Translations under genes and position numbers: made by a program
DNA from: Pseudomonas simiae
Lineage (GTDB): Bacteria; Pseudomonadota; Gammaproteobacteria; Pseudomonadales; Pseudomonadaceae
NCBI RefSeq assembly: GCF_900111895.1
Contig: NZ_FOKB01000002.1
Coordinates: 1-64,000 of the forward strand
Length of the DNA: 64,000 nucleotides
Reading direction: 5' to 3'
In this document: positions 9,568 through 18,139 of the stretch, in pieces
How positions within the stretch are numbered: the stretch's first letter is position 1
Layout of the letters: every line of letters begins with the position of its first letter
Notes under the pieces: generated by a model
What the model was told of the DNA's origin: nothing
Databases searched by the model: none
The model's input: only the letters and a program-made list of their open reading frames with translations

Positions 9568-10012
9568 GGCTTTATCCTTCCGCCCGATGACCGAGGCTGA
9601 CCTCGACGCCGTGCTGAAAATCGAATACGCGGCGTTCAGCCATCCCTGGACCCGTGGCATTTTTCTCGATGGGCTGGGCAAGTACCAGATCTGGCTGATG
9701 TTCGAAGGGGAGCAGCAGGTGGGGCATGGCGTGGTGCAGATCATCCTCGACGAAGCGCACCTGTTGAACATCACCGTAAAGCCGGAGAATCAGGGCCGCG
9801 GCCTTGGCCTGGCGCTGTTGGAACACTTGATGTCCCGTGCCTACGCCGCCAGTGCACGTGAGTGCTTCCTGGAGGTGCGTGACAGCAATACTGGCGCGTT
9901 CCGCCTGTATGAGCGCTATGGCTTCAATGAAATTGGCCGGCGTCGAGATTACTACCCTGCCATCGGGGGCCGCGAAGACGCGGTCGTCATGGCCTGCACG
10001 TTGGTGGATTAA
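9560..10012 (+). CDS. rimI: RimI, ribosomal protein S18 alanine N-acetyltransferase
   Basis: 150-residue GNAT-family enzyme that acetylates the N-terminal alanine of ribosomal protein S18 using acetyl-CoA. The acetyl-CoA loop is visible in V-K-P-E-N-Q-G-R-G-L-G (Q/RxxGxG/A pattern), followed by LEVRDSNTGAFRLYERYGF, characteristic of RimI. Length is typical. It is translationally coupled to the upstream gene by an 8-base overlap. Confidence 0.93.
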   Translation: MSEALSFRPMTEADLDAVLKIEYAAFSHPWTRGIFLDGLGKYQIWLMFEGEQQVGHGVVQIILDEAHLLNITVKPENQGRGLGLALLEHLMSRAYAASARECFLEVRDSNTGAFRLYERYGFNEIGRRRDYYPAIGGREDAVVMACTLVD

Positions 10013-10026
10013 CCACAAATCCAAAT

Positions 10027-10113
10027 GTGGGAGCGGGCTTGCTCGCGCAAGCAGTGTGTCAGTCAAGATATCGGTCGACTGGCACTCCGCATTCGTGAGC
10101 AAGCTCGCTCCCA
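10027..10113. repeat. Pair of inverted Pseudomonas REP elements
   Basis: Two GTGGGAGCGGGCTTGCTCGCG-type REP units face each other: one at 10027-10048 and its near complement at 10095-10113 (GAGCAAGCTCGCTCCCAC). This is the BIME-like arrangement common between convergent genes in the fluorescens group, here between rimI and the next, oppositely oriented gene. Confidence 0.85.
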
Positions 10114-10132
10114 CCTGTTGAACCGCGTTTTT

Positions 10133-10537
10133 TCAGCGGTTGCCGTCAATCGGATCAAGGTCGGCCAGCTCTGCCTCATCCAACCCATTCCCGCCGCCAA
10201 TTTCATCTTCATCGACGATACTCAAGTCCCAATCCGCCTGCTCGCCTTCACCGGCTTCCTGGGCATCCCGCGCACCGTCTTCATGGATCAGCGTTTCCGG
10301 GCTCATGTCATCATCCGTAGACTCATGATCCGCCGTCGAAGCGCCCGTCATCCCGGCCTCACGCACCCGCTCTTCGGGCATCAGATGCTCGCGCTCACGA
10401 GGTGGAATCTCATCGCCAATCTCTGCCGTAGGCGCTTCCTCGTCAAAATCCAGCTCGCGCATCGAGCCCATCCGGTCTTCGTTGTCGTCAATGGGTTCAG
10501 GCTGCGTAGCGCCGTAGGGACGTCGTGATTCAGTCAT
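10133..10537 (-). CDS. Conserved acidic hypothetical protein
   Basis: 134-residue, strongly acidic protein rich in Asp and Glu, with no hydrophobic segment and low-complexity composition; probably largely disordered. The ATG at 10537 is preceded by GAGGA at good spacing; a TTG two codons earlier is less likely. In P. aeruginosa an equivalent gene lies beside the carbonic anhydrase gene PA4676, as I recall. Databases sometimes call it serine kinase/phosphatase, which nothing in the sequence supports. Function unknown. Confidence 0.75.
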   Translation of the reverse strand: MTESRRPYGATQPEPIDDNEDRMGSMRELDFDEEAPTAEIGDEIPPREREHLMPEERVREAGMTGASTADHESTDDDMSPETLIHEDGARDAQEAGEGEQADWDLSIVDEDEIGGGNGLDEAELADLDPIDGNR

Positions 10538-10676
10538 GGCCAATCCTCATACTGTGGGGCTTATAGTGTGTGGACAGGCTGCGCGTCCCAAAGATTCAAG
10601 CTAATTTGCGTGCGGCGTGACCTGGACGAAGGGTTGTCAGTCACAAAACTGCGCATCATTCCTGAGGCTTTCCCTG

Positions 10677-11321
10677 ATGAACGAACTACAAGACCTGCTT
10701 GATAACAACGAACGCTGGGCGGACGCGATCAAACAGGAAGATCCCGAATTCTTCGCCAAGCTCGCCCGCCAACAAACCCCGGAATACCTGTGGATAGGCT
10801 GTTCCGACGCCCGCGTCCCGGCCAACGAAATCGTCGGCATGCTGCCGGGTGATCTGTTCGTGCACCGTAACGTGGCCAACGTGGTGCTGCACACCGACCT
10901 CAATTGCCTGTCGGTGATCCAGTACGCGGTGGACGTGCTCAAGGTCAAACACATTCTCGTCACCGGCCACTATGGCTGTGGCGGCGTGCGTGCTTCGATG
11001 CAAGACCGGCAGTTCGGCTTGATCGACGGCTGGCTGCGCACCATTCGTGATCTTTATTACGAAAACCGTGACCTGCTGGCCCAGCTGCCGACCGAAGAAG
11101 AGCGCGTCGACCGCCTGTGCGAGCTGAATGTGATCCAGCAAGTGGCCAACGTTGGCCATACCAGCATTGTGCAAAACGCCTGGCACCGTGGGCAGAGCCT
11201 GTCGATCCATGGCTGCATCTACGGCATCAAGGATGGCCGCTGGAAGAGCTTGAACACCACCATCAGTGGTTTCGAGCAGCTGCCGCCGCAGTATCGCCTG
11301 CGTCCGTTGGGTGAAGCCTAA
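10677..11321 (+). CDS. can: Beta-class carbonic anhydrase
   Basis: 214-residue cytoplasmic beta-carbonic anhydrase interconverting CO2 and bicarbonate. The zinc ligands and catalytic dyad are visible: Cys42-Ser-Asp44-Ala-Arg46 (CSDAR), His98 and Cys101 in GHYGCGGV. The ATG at 10677 was chosen because the protein then begins with the family's MNELQDLLDNN-type N-terminus; an upstream in-frame ATG gives 20 extra residues without similarity. Gene order next to the acidic protein is conserved in Pseudomonas. It converges with the SET-domain gene, with a 4-base overlap of stop codons. Confidence 0.93.
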   Translation: MNELQDLLDNNERWADAIKQEDPEFFAKLARQQTPEYLWIGCSDARVPANEIVGMLPGDLFVHRNVANVVLHTDLNCLSVIQYAVDVLKVKHILVTGHYGCGGVRASMQDRQFGLIDGWLRTIRDLYYENRDLLAQLPTEEERVDRLCELNVIQQVANVGHTSIVQNAWHRGQSLSIHGCIYGIKDGRWKSLNTTISGFEQLPPQYRLRPLGEA

Positions 11322-11845
11322 GGGCGTTTGCGCTCGCGCCACCGGGCCATGAACGCCTGCCCCTCGGCGTTCAGCGGCTCGTCACGGCCGGTAATCCAGC
11401 CCCGGCAGTTGAGTTCGCCACACTGGCAGGCGAACTGTCGGAACAGCGCGTCTTCGGTCACCGCGTAATCCATGGTCAGCAGGGCGCCGGCAGGGATTTC
11501 ATGCAGGGCCCAGACCTCCAGGTAGTGCACGTCGAGAAACACGTTCGGTTTGCACGAATGCGACAGCAGCCCACTGAACCAACAGTCGTAGAGGTGGATG
11601 CGCGGCGACAGCTGCAAGGTGTGCAGGCGTCGCTCGCTCAAGACGTAGCCGGAGATCCTGGCGATGCATACACGCCCGTCAAAGGCCGCGAGAGTCTTGA
11701 CCCCGGCAACCCTGCCGCCGGGGGCCTGTATGACCTCGAATTGCGTGCTCGACGGGTAGCCTTGTCCTTTTGCCAGCTCTGATTTGAAAGGGTAAAGGCA
11801 GTCACTTACCGCGGTTCTAGCCTTATCCATGGCTTGAGTCTTCAT
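11318..11845 (-). CDS. Small SET-domain protein (putative protein-lysine methyltransferase)
   Basis: 175-residue protein consisting of little more than a SET domain. SHSCKPN (95-101) matches the NHSCxPN AdoMet-binding pseudoknot motif. DYAVTED (126-132) fits the catalytic-tyrosine segment. CQCGELNCRG (140-149) is a post-SET-like Cys motif with CxC and a third Cys. The ATG has AGGAG just upstream. SET enzymes methylate protein lysines using S-adenosylmethionine; the bacterial substrate is unknown. The fold assignment is strong, the substrate unassigned. Confidence 0.8.
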   Translation of the reverse strand: MKTQAMDKARTAVSDCLYPFKSELAKGQGYPSSTQFEVIQAPGGRVAGVKTLAAFDGRVCIARISGYVLSERRLHTLQLSPRIHLYDCWFSGLLSHSCKPNVFLDVHYLEVWALHEIPAGALLTMDYAVTEDALFRQFACQCGELNCRGWITGRDEPLNAEGQAFMARWRERKRP

Positions 11846-11937
11846 AACTCTCCTGGCTTAGGCTGCATCGACCAGAGGGTGGGGCTGACTACCAGTCTTG
11901 CAGCTGTTGGACGCGGCTCAAGACTCGCTGAACAGGT

Positions 11938-11981
11938 AGCCGATTGCTACTGTCAATGTTGACAGTCAAATCGGCTTTTTT
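11938..11981 (+). terminator. Hairpin with T-run, plus-strand orientation
   Basis: AGCCGATT pairs with AATCGGCT, with an inner CTGTCA/TGACAG stem, followed by six T's on the plus strand. Both flanking genes read leftwards, so it is oriented against them. It may act on antisense transcription or as a weak bidirectional element. Confidence 0.55.
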
Positions 11982-11988
11982 GTGCGAA

Positions 11989-13158
11989 CTACAGCGCCGG
12001 CGCCGCAATGGCCGGTGCGGGGGCCGCGTTCTTCAGTTGTTTCAACTGGGTCTTGATGGCCGGCGTGGCGCATTTGGCGTTGGCCTCCTCCGTGGACAGG
12101 TTGCGCACCGAGGTATAGAACAACTCGCAGGTTTGCTCCTTGCGTGTGACCTGCCAGGTGTTCATGCACGCCTTGAGCAACACATTCGGATCGCTTGCCG
12201 GTTTCTGCCCCATCCCGGCTTGCCAGCAGGCGGCGCTCAGATCCTGGCCCATCACCTTCAACCCGGCCTCGTCGGCTTTCTGCTCGTTGCCGTCGTAAGT
12301 GTCGGGGCTCGCGGCATACCAAATGTAACTCGGGTGGTTGGCGCCCAGCACCGGGACGGTCTTGCCGGCGACCGGGCTGATCTGCGCCAGGCCCAGCACC
12401 GCCACGGTCTGCCCGTATTGTTGCTTGATCCAGCTGCGCACCGGTGCACCGAACGCCACCATCGGCAACGCTCCTTTGGCCGGCAGACTCAGTTCCTGGA
12501 CCATGCGCGTCTGGTATTCAGTGAAGTAGCCGTAGACGGTTTCCAGGTCCTTGCCCGCGTTGGACGGCGCGGCGATGGGCGCGATATCAATGATGGTCTG
12601 GTAAGCCGGTGTTTCAGTAGCCGGGATACCGTTCTCCGTGAGCAGGGTGGCCCAACGGTCGGTGGTGGCCGATTCCAGGTAGTCCTGGGCCTGGGTCAGC
12701 GAGTAATCCGGCGGGAAGTGCAGCAACTCGATGCTTTTGCGGTTCTCCAGGGCCATGCCCAGCGGCAGGAACAGGTACCAGTTATAGGCCCATTTGCCGT
12801 CGCTGTTGAGCTTGCTCGCGCCTTGGTAGGCCAGGTCAGCGGTGTTGAGTAGCGTGGTCAAGGGCTGGCCGTAGCCGTCCGGCACGCCGGTGAACGTCGC
12901 CGACACCTGCCCGTCACGGGTTTTGACGCTGACCTTGGCGCGGTTGTAACCGTCACGCTGCAGGCTCTGGTTCAAATAATGCTCGGCAGTCTGCTCGAGC
13001 GTCCACGGCCGGAAGCAGATCACGTTGCAGTTATTGGGGAACGCGAACAACTGGGTCACACGTTGCGTGCTGCCCAGTTGCACCTCGATGTCGGCCTGTA
13101 CGGCCGCACTGGACAGCAGTGCGGCCAGGGTGAATGACAACCTGTTCGGTTTGAACAT
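11989..13158 (-). CDS. Secreted hypothetical protein
   Basis: 389-residue protein with an N-terminal Sec signal peptide (hydrophobic LSFTLAALLSSAAVQA, cleavage after Ala). The ATG at 13158 is preceded by AAGGA and starts right at the signal peptide. The mature part has Cys residues in CNVICF and near the C-terminus (CWQ, CMNTW, CELF, CATP) that may form disulphides, and ends in an Ala/Pro-rich tail. I do not recognise the family. It lies 122 bases after the acid phosphatase-like gene and is probably co-transcribed, suggesting a periplasmic role linked to that enzyme. Confidence 0.7.
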   Translation of the reverse strand: MFKPNRLSFTLAALLSSAAVQADIEVQLGSTQRVTQLFAFPNNCNVICFRPWTLEQTAEHYLNQSLQRDGYNRAKVSVKTRDGQVSATFTGVPDGYGQPLTTLLNTADLAYQGASKLNSDGKWAYNWYLFLPLGMALENRKSIELLHFPPDYSLTQAQDYLESATTDRWATLLTENGIPATETPAYQTIIDIAPIAAPSNAGKDLETVYGYFTEYQTRMVQELSLPAKGALPMVAFGAPVRSWIKQQYGQTVAVLGLAQISPVAGKTVPVLGANHPSYIWYAASPDTYDGNEQKADEAGLKVMGQDLSAACWQAGMGQKPASDPNVLLKACMNTWQVTRKEQTCELFYTSVRNLSTEEANAKCATPAIKTQLKQLKNAAPAPAIAAPAL

Positions 13159-13280
13159 ACTCGATTCCTTGTCAGCGAAAGCCCGTCTGCGCGGGGTGAA
13201 AGCCCACGTGCACACAGTAGCGGTTGACCAGGGAAACCGCGTGCTAAATCACCGTGCATGTCGCTATTGGATAAGAAAAC

Positions 13281-14981
13281 CTACAGGTTGAACTGCAAGG
13301 CGTTGCTCAAATCACCCATGGGCTTCTGGCCACGGGCCGTCATCGCGTCGTCGCGCAGCTTGAGGCCGTCCAGTTTCTCCAATTGGAACACCCGGGTGAT
13401 CAACCGCAGGATCGACGCCGTGTCGTAAACCGTATGGTCCACCGTGCCCTTGCGCGCGAATGGCGAGACCACAATCGCGGGAATCCGTGTGCCAGGGCCC
13501 CAACGGTCGCCTTTTGGCGGTGCGACGTGGTCCCACCAGCCGCCGTTTTCATCCACCGTGATAATCACCACCATGTTTTTCCACTGCGGGCTTTCCTGCA
13601 GCATTTTCAGGGCGCGGGTGATATGGCGATCGCCCGAAGCCACGTCGGCATAACCGGCGTGCATGTTGAGGTTGCCCTGGGGTTTGTAGAACGTCACCGC
13701 CGGCAGTGTTCCGGCCAGGGCATCCGCCATGAAGCGGTTGGTGCTCGGCTCATCGCCCAGGCCGCCATCGCGCAGGCGTTTGTTGCGCTCAACGCGGTTT
13801 TCCGGGCCTTGCTGCTTGAAGTAATTGAACGGCTGGTGGTGGTACTGAAAGCTCGGGATCTTTGGAATGGCCAGCGAATCCTTGTGCTCGTCGATCGTGG
13901 CCTGCCAGGCACCGCCGTACCAGGCCCAATCGACGTTCTTCTTCGACAGCTTATCGCCAATGTGTTCGTGGGACTGCGGCACCAGCACGCTGGGCAGATC
14001 GGGCTTGGCGTAGTCCGGGCGCTCGGGATCGCGGATCCAGGTCGGCCAGTAGGGAGGTGCCATGGTGTTGACCGCATAGCCGTCCGGCGTCAGTGCGCTG
14101 GGGCCGAATTGCGGGGGGCCGGTCATGGCGCTGGCCGGGGATTGGTCCAGCGGCTTGAGGCGCGTGCCGGTCGGGTCGTCGCCCTGCAGCGTGGCGATCT
14201 GGGATTTGGCCACGGAATTGGCGGCGTCCGGGTAAAACGGCACCTGAGCGCTGATCAAGTACTGGTGGTTGAGGTACGAGCCGCCAAAGGCACCTTGAAA
14301 GAAGTTGTCGCAAAGCACGAACTCTTTGGCGACGTCCCACAAGCGCAATGAGTAGCGCGTTTGCGGGTAGTGACCAAACGTCAGCGCACCCGAGTCGGCC
14401 CAGGCGACAAAACTGTCGTTCTTGCCACCATTGATCTGCATCTGGTTCTGGTAAAACACGTGCCACAGGTCGCGGGTGACCAGGCTCAATGGCAGGTCTT
14501 CGCCGTTCGGACCTTTCAGTGCGTAAGGTGCGTTGGGCAAGTGCTCCTGATATTGGGTGGCGCTGGGGTAAACCACCCCGTCAATCGTCTGCGGCCCAAG
14601 CTGAGTCACGCCGCCCCAGACTTGCGGCAGCGTGTCCAGCAGGCTGCCGTCGCGGTCGCGTTGCTGGTAGTCGGCGGGTTTGAGTGCGGACAGCGGGCTT
14701 TCCACACCAGGGAAATCGGCAAACAGGTTGTTGAAACTGCGGTTCTCGCCGTAGATCACCACCACATTCTTCACGTTGTCGTGCAGGGCCTTGTCCAGTT
14801 CGGCAGGCGTCAGATCACGTTGGGTGACCGGGCCTGGCTGATCCGCCGGGCTGCCGCAGGCGCTCAGGGTCGCCCCGGCGCCAAGCACGGCAACGCCGCC
14901 TAAAAAGCGTCGACGGCTGGAGTCGGGGAGGGTGTCGGAGGGCTTTTTTACGGAATTCTGGTCTTCTGTTTCGTTGGTCAT
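13281..14981 (-). CDS. Acid phosphatase/phospholipase C-family phosphoesterase, Tat-exported
   Basis: 566-residue exported phosphoesterase of the AcpA/phospholipase C family. The N-terminus has a twin-arginine motif SRRRFLG (22-28) followed by a hydrophobic stretch and a lipobox LSACG (Cys42), so it is probably a Tat-exported lipoprotein. The active-site ENRSFNNLF starts at Glu79, and the metal-binding TVDENGGWWDH lies in the C-terminal third. Such enzymes hydrolyse phosphomonoesters or phospholipids. No clear Pho box was seen upstream. The precise substrate cannot be read from the sequence. Confidence 0.85.
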   Translation of the reverse strand: MTNETEDQNSVKKPSDTLPDSSRRRFLGGVAVLGAGATLSACGSPADQPGPVTQRDLTPAELDKALHDNVKNVVVIYGENRSFNNLFADFPGVESPLSALKPADYQQRDRDGSLLDTLPQVWGGVTQLGPQTIDGVVYPSATQYQEHLPNAPYALKGPNGEDLPLSLVTRDLWHVFYQNQMQINGGKNDSFVAWADSGALTFGHYPQTRYSLRLWDVAKEFVLCDNFFQGAFGGSYLNHQYLISAQVPFYPDAANSVAKSQIATLQGDDPTGTRLKPLDQSPASAMTGPPQFGPSALTPDGYAVNTMAPPYWPTWIRDPERPDYAKPDLPSVLVPQSHEHIGDKLSKKNVDWAWYGGAWQATIDEHKDSLAIPKIPSFQYHHQPFNYFKQQGPENRVERNKRLRDGGLGDEPSTNRFMADALAGTLPAVTFYKPQGNLNMHAGYADVASGDRHITRALKMLQESPQWKNMVVIITVDENGGWWDHVAPPKGDRWGPGTRIPAIVVSPFARKGTVDHTVYDTASILRLITRVFQLEKLDGLKLRDDAMTARGQKPMGDLSNALQFNL

Positions 14982-15156
14982 CCGAGGCTTCTCGCGGCTG
15001 TTTTTAGTTTATTTGTTGCTGGATGTTTCGGTGAAGAGGCGGCAAATATGGCAAAACTTGAACGGTTCAGTCTATAAGGCGAGGCCTTAGGGCATAAAAG
15101 TTCTGAGGGTGACTCATGGGTTTTGTAGCGTGGCCGCGCTGCACTGCAATCCTGTG

Positions 15157-15187
15157 CACCTTGATCGGTGGCGTGCCGATCAAGGTG
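15157..15187. repeat. Perfect 12-bp inverted repeat
   Basis: CACCTTGATCGG and its exact complement flank a 7-base spacer in the 261-base gap between the phosphatase and atoE genes. There is no T-run on either side, so a terminator is unlikely. It could be an operator or an RNA stem in the atoE 3' region. Confidence 0.5.
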
Positions 15188-15242
15188 ACGGAAGCGTGCC
15201 GGGCCTGGGGTGAAGCTTAGGCAGGAGATGTGACAGAAGCGT

Positions 15243-16661
15243 TTACGGCATCACGGGCGGCAGGTACTTGAGTGTCGTCCCCAGCGCCCACAGCAGGAAC
15301 AGCACCAACGGCGTGTGCACCAGCAACTGCACAAACGAGAAGCCAATCAAATCCCGCGCCTTCAACCCCAATACGCCCAGCAACGGCAGCATGTAGAACG
15401 GGTTGATCAGGTTCGGCAGCGCCTCGGCCGCGTTGTAAATCTGCACCGCCCAGCCCAGGTGATACTGCAGGTCATTGGCCACTTGCATCACGTAAGGCGC
15501 TTCGATGATCCACTTGCCGCCGCCCGACGGGATAAAGAAGCCGAGCACCGCCGAGTACACGCCCATCAACAATGCATAGGTGTCGTGGGAGGCGATGGAG
15601 GTGAAGAACAGCGAGATATGGTGCGCCAGGGTCTGGCCGTCACCGCCCTTGACCACGGTCATCAGCGCGGCAATCGAACCGTACAGTGGGAACTGGATCA
15701 GCACGCCGGTGGTGGTGGGCACCGCACGGGCCACTGCATCGAGGAAGCTGCGCGGGCGCCAGTGCAGCAGGGCGCCAACCATGATGAACAGGAAGTTGTA
15801 GGTGTTCAGCCCCGAGATCGCGCTGATCGCCGGCTTGGTTGAAAACTCATGGAACAACCAACCGGCCGCCAGCAATGCCAGCAGGACGGTCAGCAACGGG
15901 CTGTGTTCCAGCCATTCGCCGGGGCGGGTCGGCGCCTGCAGCTTGGGCATGTTGAACGCCGGGTCGACGCCGCAGGCCTTGGCATCACGTGCGCTGTTCG
16001 GGCCGGGGGCGGTGGCGTAGGCAATGATCAGCGAGACCACGATCAATGCCAGCAACAGCACGCCGGATTGCCATAGGAAAATGGTGTCGTTGAACGGGAT
16101 CACGCCGGTGATCGACAGGATCGACGGCGGCAGGCTGGCCGGGTTGGCCTGCAACTGCGCGGCGGACGATGACAGCCCCAGCGCCCATACGGCACCAAGC
16201 CCCAGGTAAGCGGCTGCACCGGCTGCGCGGTAATCCATGCGCAAATCCGTACGACGTGCCAGCGCCCGCACCAGCAAACCACCGAATACCAGGGACAGGC
16301 CCCAGTTCAGCAAGGAGGCGACCATCGAGATCAACGCTACCCAGGCCACGGCCGAGCGACCGTTCTTGGGGATACGCGCCAGACGGTCGATCAGTTTCAC
16401 CGCTGGCGGAGAACTCGCGACCACATAACCGCCGATCACCACAAAGGCCATCTGCATGGTGAATGGAATCAGGCTCCAGAACCCGTCGCCGAACGCTTTG
16501 GCGGCTTCGGTCGGCGCGGCGCCCATGCCCAATGTCGCCACGGCGACGATGATCACGGCGAGTGCCGCAAACACCCAGGAGTCTGGAAACCAGCGTTCGG
16601 CGAAGTTGGAGCAGCGCAGGGCAAATCGGGCATAGCGGCTTTCTTCGATAGCGTCGGCCAC
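15243..16661 (-). CDS. atoE: Short-chain fatty acid transporter, AtoE family
   Basis: 472-residue polytopic inner-membrane protein with about 12 helices, matching the AtoE short-chain fatty acid uptake family (acetoacetate or butyrate with cation symport). Family blocks include the N-terminal FAERWFPDSWVFAALAVI and the loop IPSGGGKWIIEAPYV. The start is GTG at 16661, with AGAGGA seven bases upstream. It stands divergent from an MFS transporter, sharing a 185-base promoter region. No ato catabolic genes adjoin, so the substrate is inferred from family only. Confidence 0.88.
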   Translation of the reverse strand: MADAIEESRYARFALRCSNFAERWFPDSWVFAALAVIIVAVATLGMGAAPTEAAKAFGDGFWSLIPFTMQMAFVVIGGYVVASSPPAVKLIDRLARIPKNGRSAVAWVALISMVASLLNWGLSLVFGGLLVRALARRTDLRMDYRAAGAAAYLGLGAVWALGLSSSAAQLQANPASLPPSILSITGVIPFNDTIFLWQSGVLLLALIVVSLIIAYATAPGPNSARDAKACGVDPAFNMPKLQAPTRPGEWLEHSPLLTVLLALLAAGWLFHEFSTKPAISAISGLNTYNFLFIMVGALLHWRPRSFLDAVARAVPTTTGVLIQFPLYGSIAALMTVVKGGDGQTLAHHISLFFTSIASHDTYALLMGVYSAVLGFFIPSGGGKWIIEAPYVMQVANDLQYHLGWAVQIYNAAEALPNLINPFYMLPLLGVLGLKARDLIGFSFVQLLVHTPLVLFLLWALGTTLKYLPPVMP

Positions 16662-16846
16662 GAGTCTTTCCTCTTATAGTTATTAGGGTGAAGGCTATTT
16701 CCCGGCATGTTCCGCTACGGCCATTGATATGGGAATGCAGTTATCTTCATCGATCCATGAGGAAAACAAATATATCTGTCGCGATTGCCATCACTGGGTT
16801 CAGCTCATAACCTGCACGCCATTTTGTTTGTCTGCCGAGTCTTCAC

Positions 16847-18136
16847 ATGACTGCCACCTTTCCTGCACAGGCGCAGCGTTTTTCCCGCTCCGACTACAAA
16901 ACCCTGGGCCTGGCCGCCCTGGGCGGTGCCCTGGAAATCTACGACTTCATCATCTTCGTTTTTTTCGCGTTGACCTTGAGCCAGCTGTTCTTTCCGCCGG
17001 AAATGCCTGAGTGGCTGCGCCTGCTGCAAAGTTTCGGCATTTTCGTCACCGGTTACTTGGCGCGCCCGCTGGGCGGCATCCTGATGGCGCACTTTGCCGA
17101 TCATCTGGGGCGCAAGCGCGTGTTCAGCCTGAGCATCCTGATGATGGCGCTGCCGTGCCTGCTGATCGGGATCATGCCGACCTACGCGCAAATCGGTTAT
17201 TTCGCACCGCTGATCCTGCTGGCGTTGCGCGTGCTGCAAGGCGCCGCGGTGGGCGGTGAAGTGCCCAGTGCCTGGACCTTCGTCGCCGAACACGCGCCGA
17301 CCCACCATCGCGGTTACGCATTGGGTTTTCTGCAAGCCGGCCTGACCTTCGGTTACCTGCTCGGCGCACTGACGGCGACCCTGCTGGCGCAAGTCTTCAC
17401 CCCGGTCGAAATCCTTGACTACGCCTGGCGCTTTCCCTTCCTGCTCGGCGGCGTGTTCGGTGTGATCGGCGTGTGGCTGCGTCGCTGGCTCAGCGAAACC
17501 CCCGTGTTCCTCGAAATGCAGGCCCGCCGCCAGGCCGCCGCCGAACTCCCTCTGCGCACCGTGCTGCGTGACCATCGCGCCGTGTTGCTACCGGCGATGA
17601 TCCTCACCTGCGTGCTCACCTCTGCCGTTGTGGTGCTGGTGGTCATCACCCCGACCATGATGCAGAAAACGTTCGGCATGAGCCCCAGCCACACATTCGC
17701 CTTGAGCGCCCTGGGTATCGTGTTCCTGAATATCGGCTGTGTGCTGGCCGGCTTGCTGGTCGACCGCATCGGCGCCTGGCGCGCGGTGCTCGTCTACAGC
17801 CTGTTGCTGCCGGTGGGGATTGCGGTGCTGTACGCCAGCCTGATCAGCGGCGGTATCTGGCTGGGTGCGGCGTACGCCGTAGCGGGCTTGAGTTGCGGAG
17901 TAGTAGGCGCGGTGCCATCGGTGATGGTCGGCCTGTTTCCAGCGCAGGTGCGGGTGTCGGGAATTTCCTTTACCTACAACATTGCCTACGCGCTGTGGGC
18001 GAGTACCACGCCGTTGTTGCTGATTGCGCTGATGCCGACCAGCCCGTGGATTTGCGTGGGGTACTGCGTGGTGATGGGGGCGGTGGGCGTAGTAAGTGTG
18101 GCGCTGTTCGGTAAGCGCCACACCCTGGCTGCCTAA
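16847..18136 (+). CDS. MFS transporter, metabolite:H+ symporter type
   Basis: 429-residue major facilitator with 12 predicted helices. It shows the MHS-subfamily signature: GALEIYDFIIF in helix 1, GRKR between helices 2 and 3, and LRVLQGAAVGGE in helix 4. Relatives carry citrate, alpha-ketoglutarate, shikimate or proline/betaine by proton symport; the substrate is not predictable here. It ends three bases before the convergent gluconate-type permease, with no terminator between. Confidence 0.85.
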   Translation: MTATFPAQAQRFSRSDYKTLGLAALGGALEIYDFIIFVFFALTLSQLFFPPEMPEWLRLLQSFGIFVTGYLARPLGGILMAHFADHLGRKRVFSLSILMMALPCLLIGIMPTYAQIGYFAPLILLALRVLQGAAVGGEVPSAWTFVAEHAPTHHRGYALGFLQAGLTFGYLLGALTATLLAQVFTPVEILDYAWRFPFLLGGVFGVIGVWLRRWLSETPVFLEMQARRQAAAELPLRTVLRDHRAVLLPAMILTCVLTSAVVVLVVITPTMMQKTFGMSPSHTFALSALGIVFLNIGCVLAGLLVDRIGAWRAVLVYSLLLPVGIAVLYASLISGGIWLGAAYAVAGLSCGVVGAVPSVMVGLFPAQVRVSGISFTYNIAYALWASTTPLLLIALMPTSPWICVGYCVVMGAVGVVSVALFGKRHTLAA

Positions 18137-18139
18137 GGC

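Noticed and set aside
15000..15242. Pho box upstream of the acid phosphatase-like gene
   Set aside because: No pair of CTGTCAT-like repeats was found on either strand.
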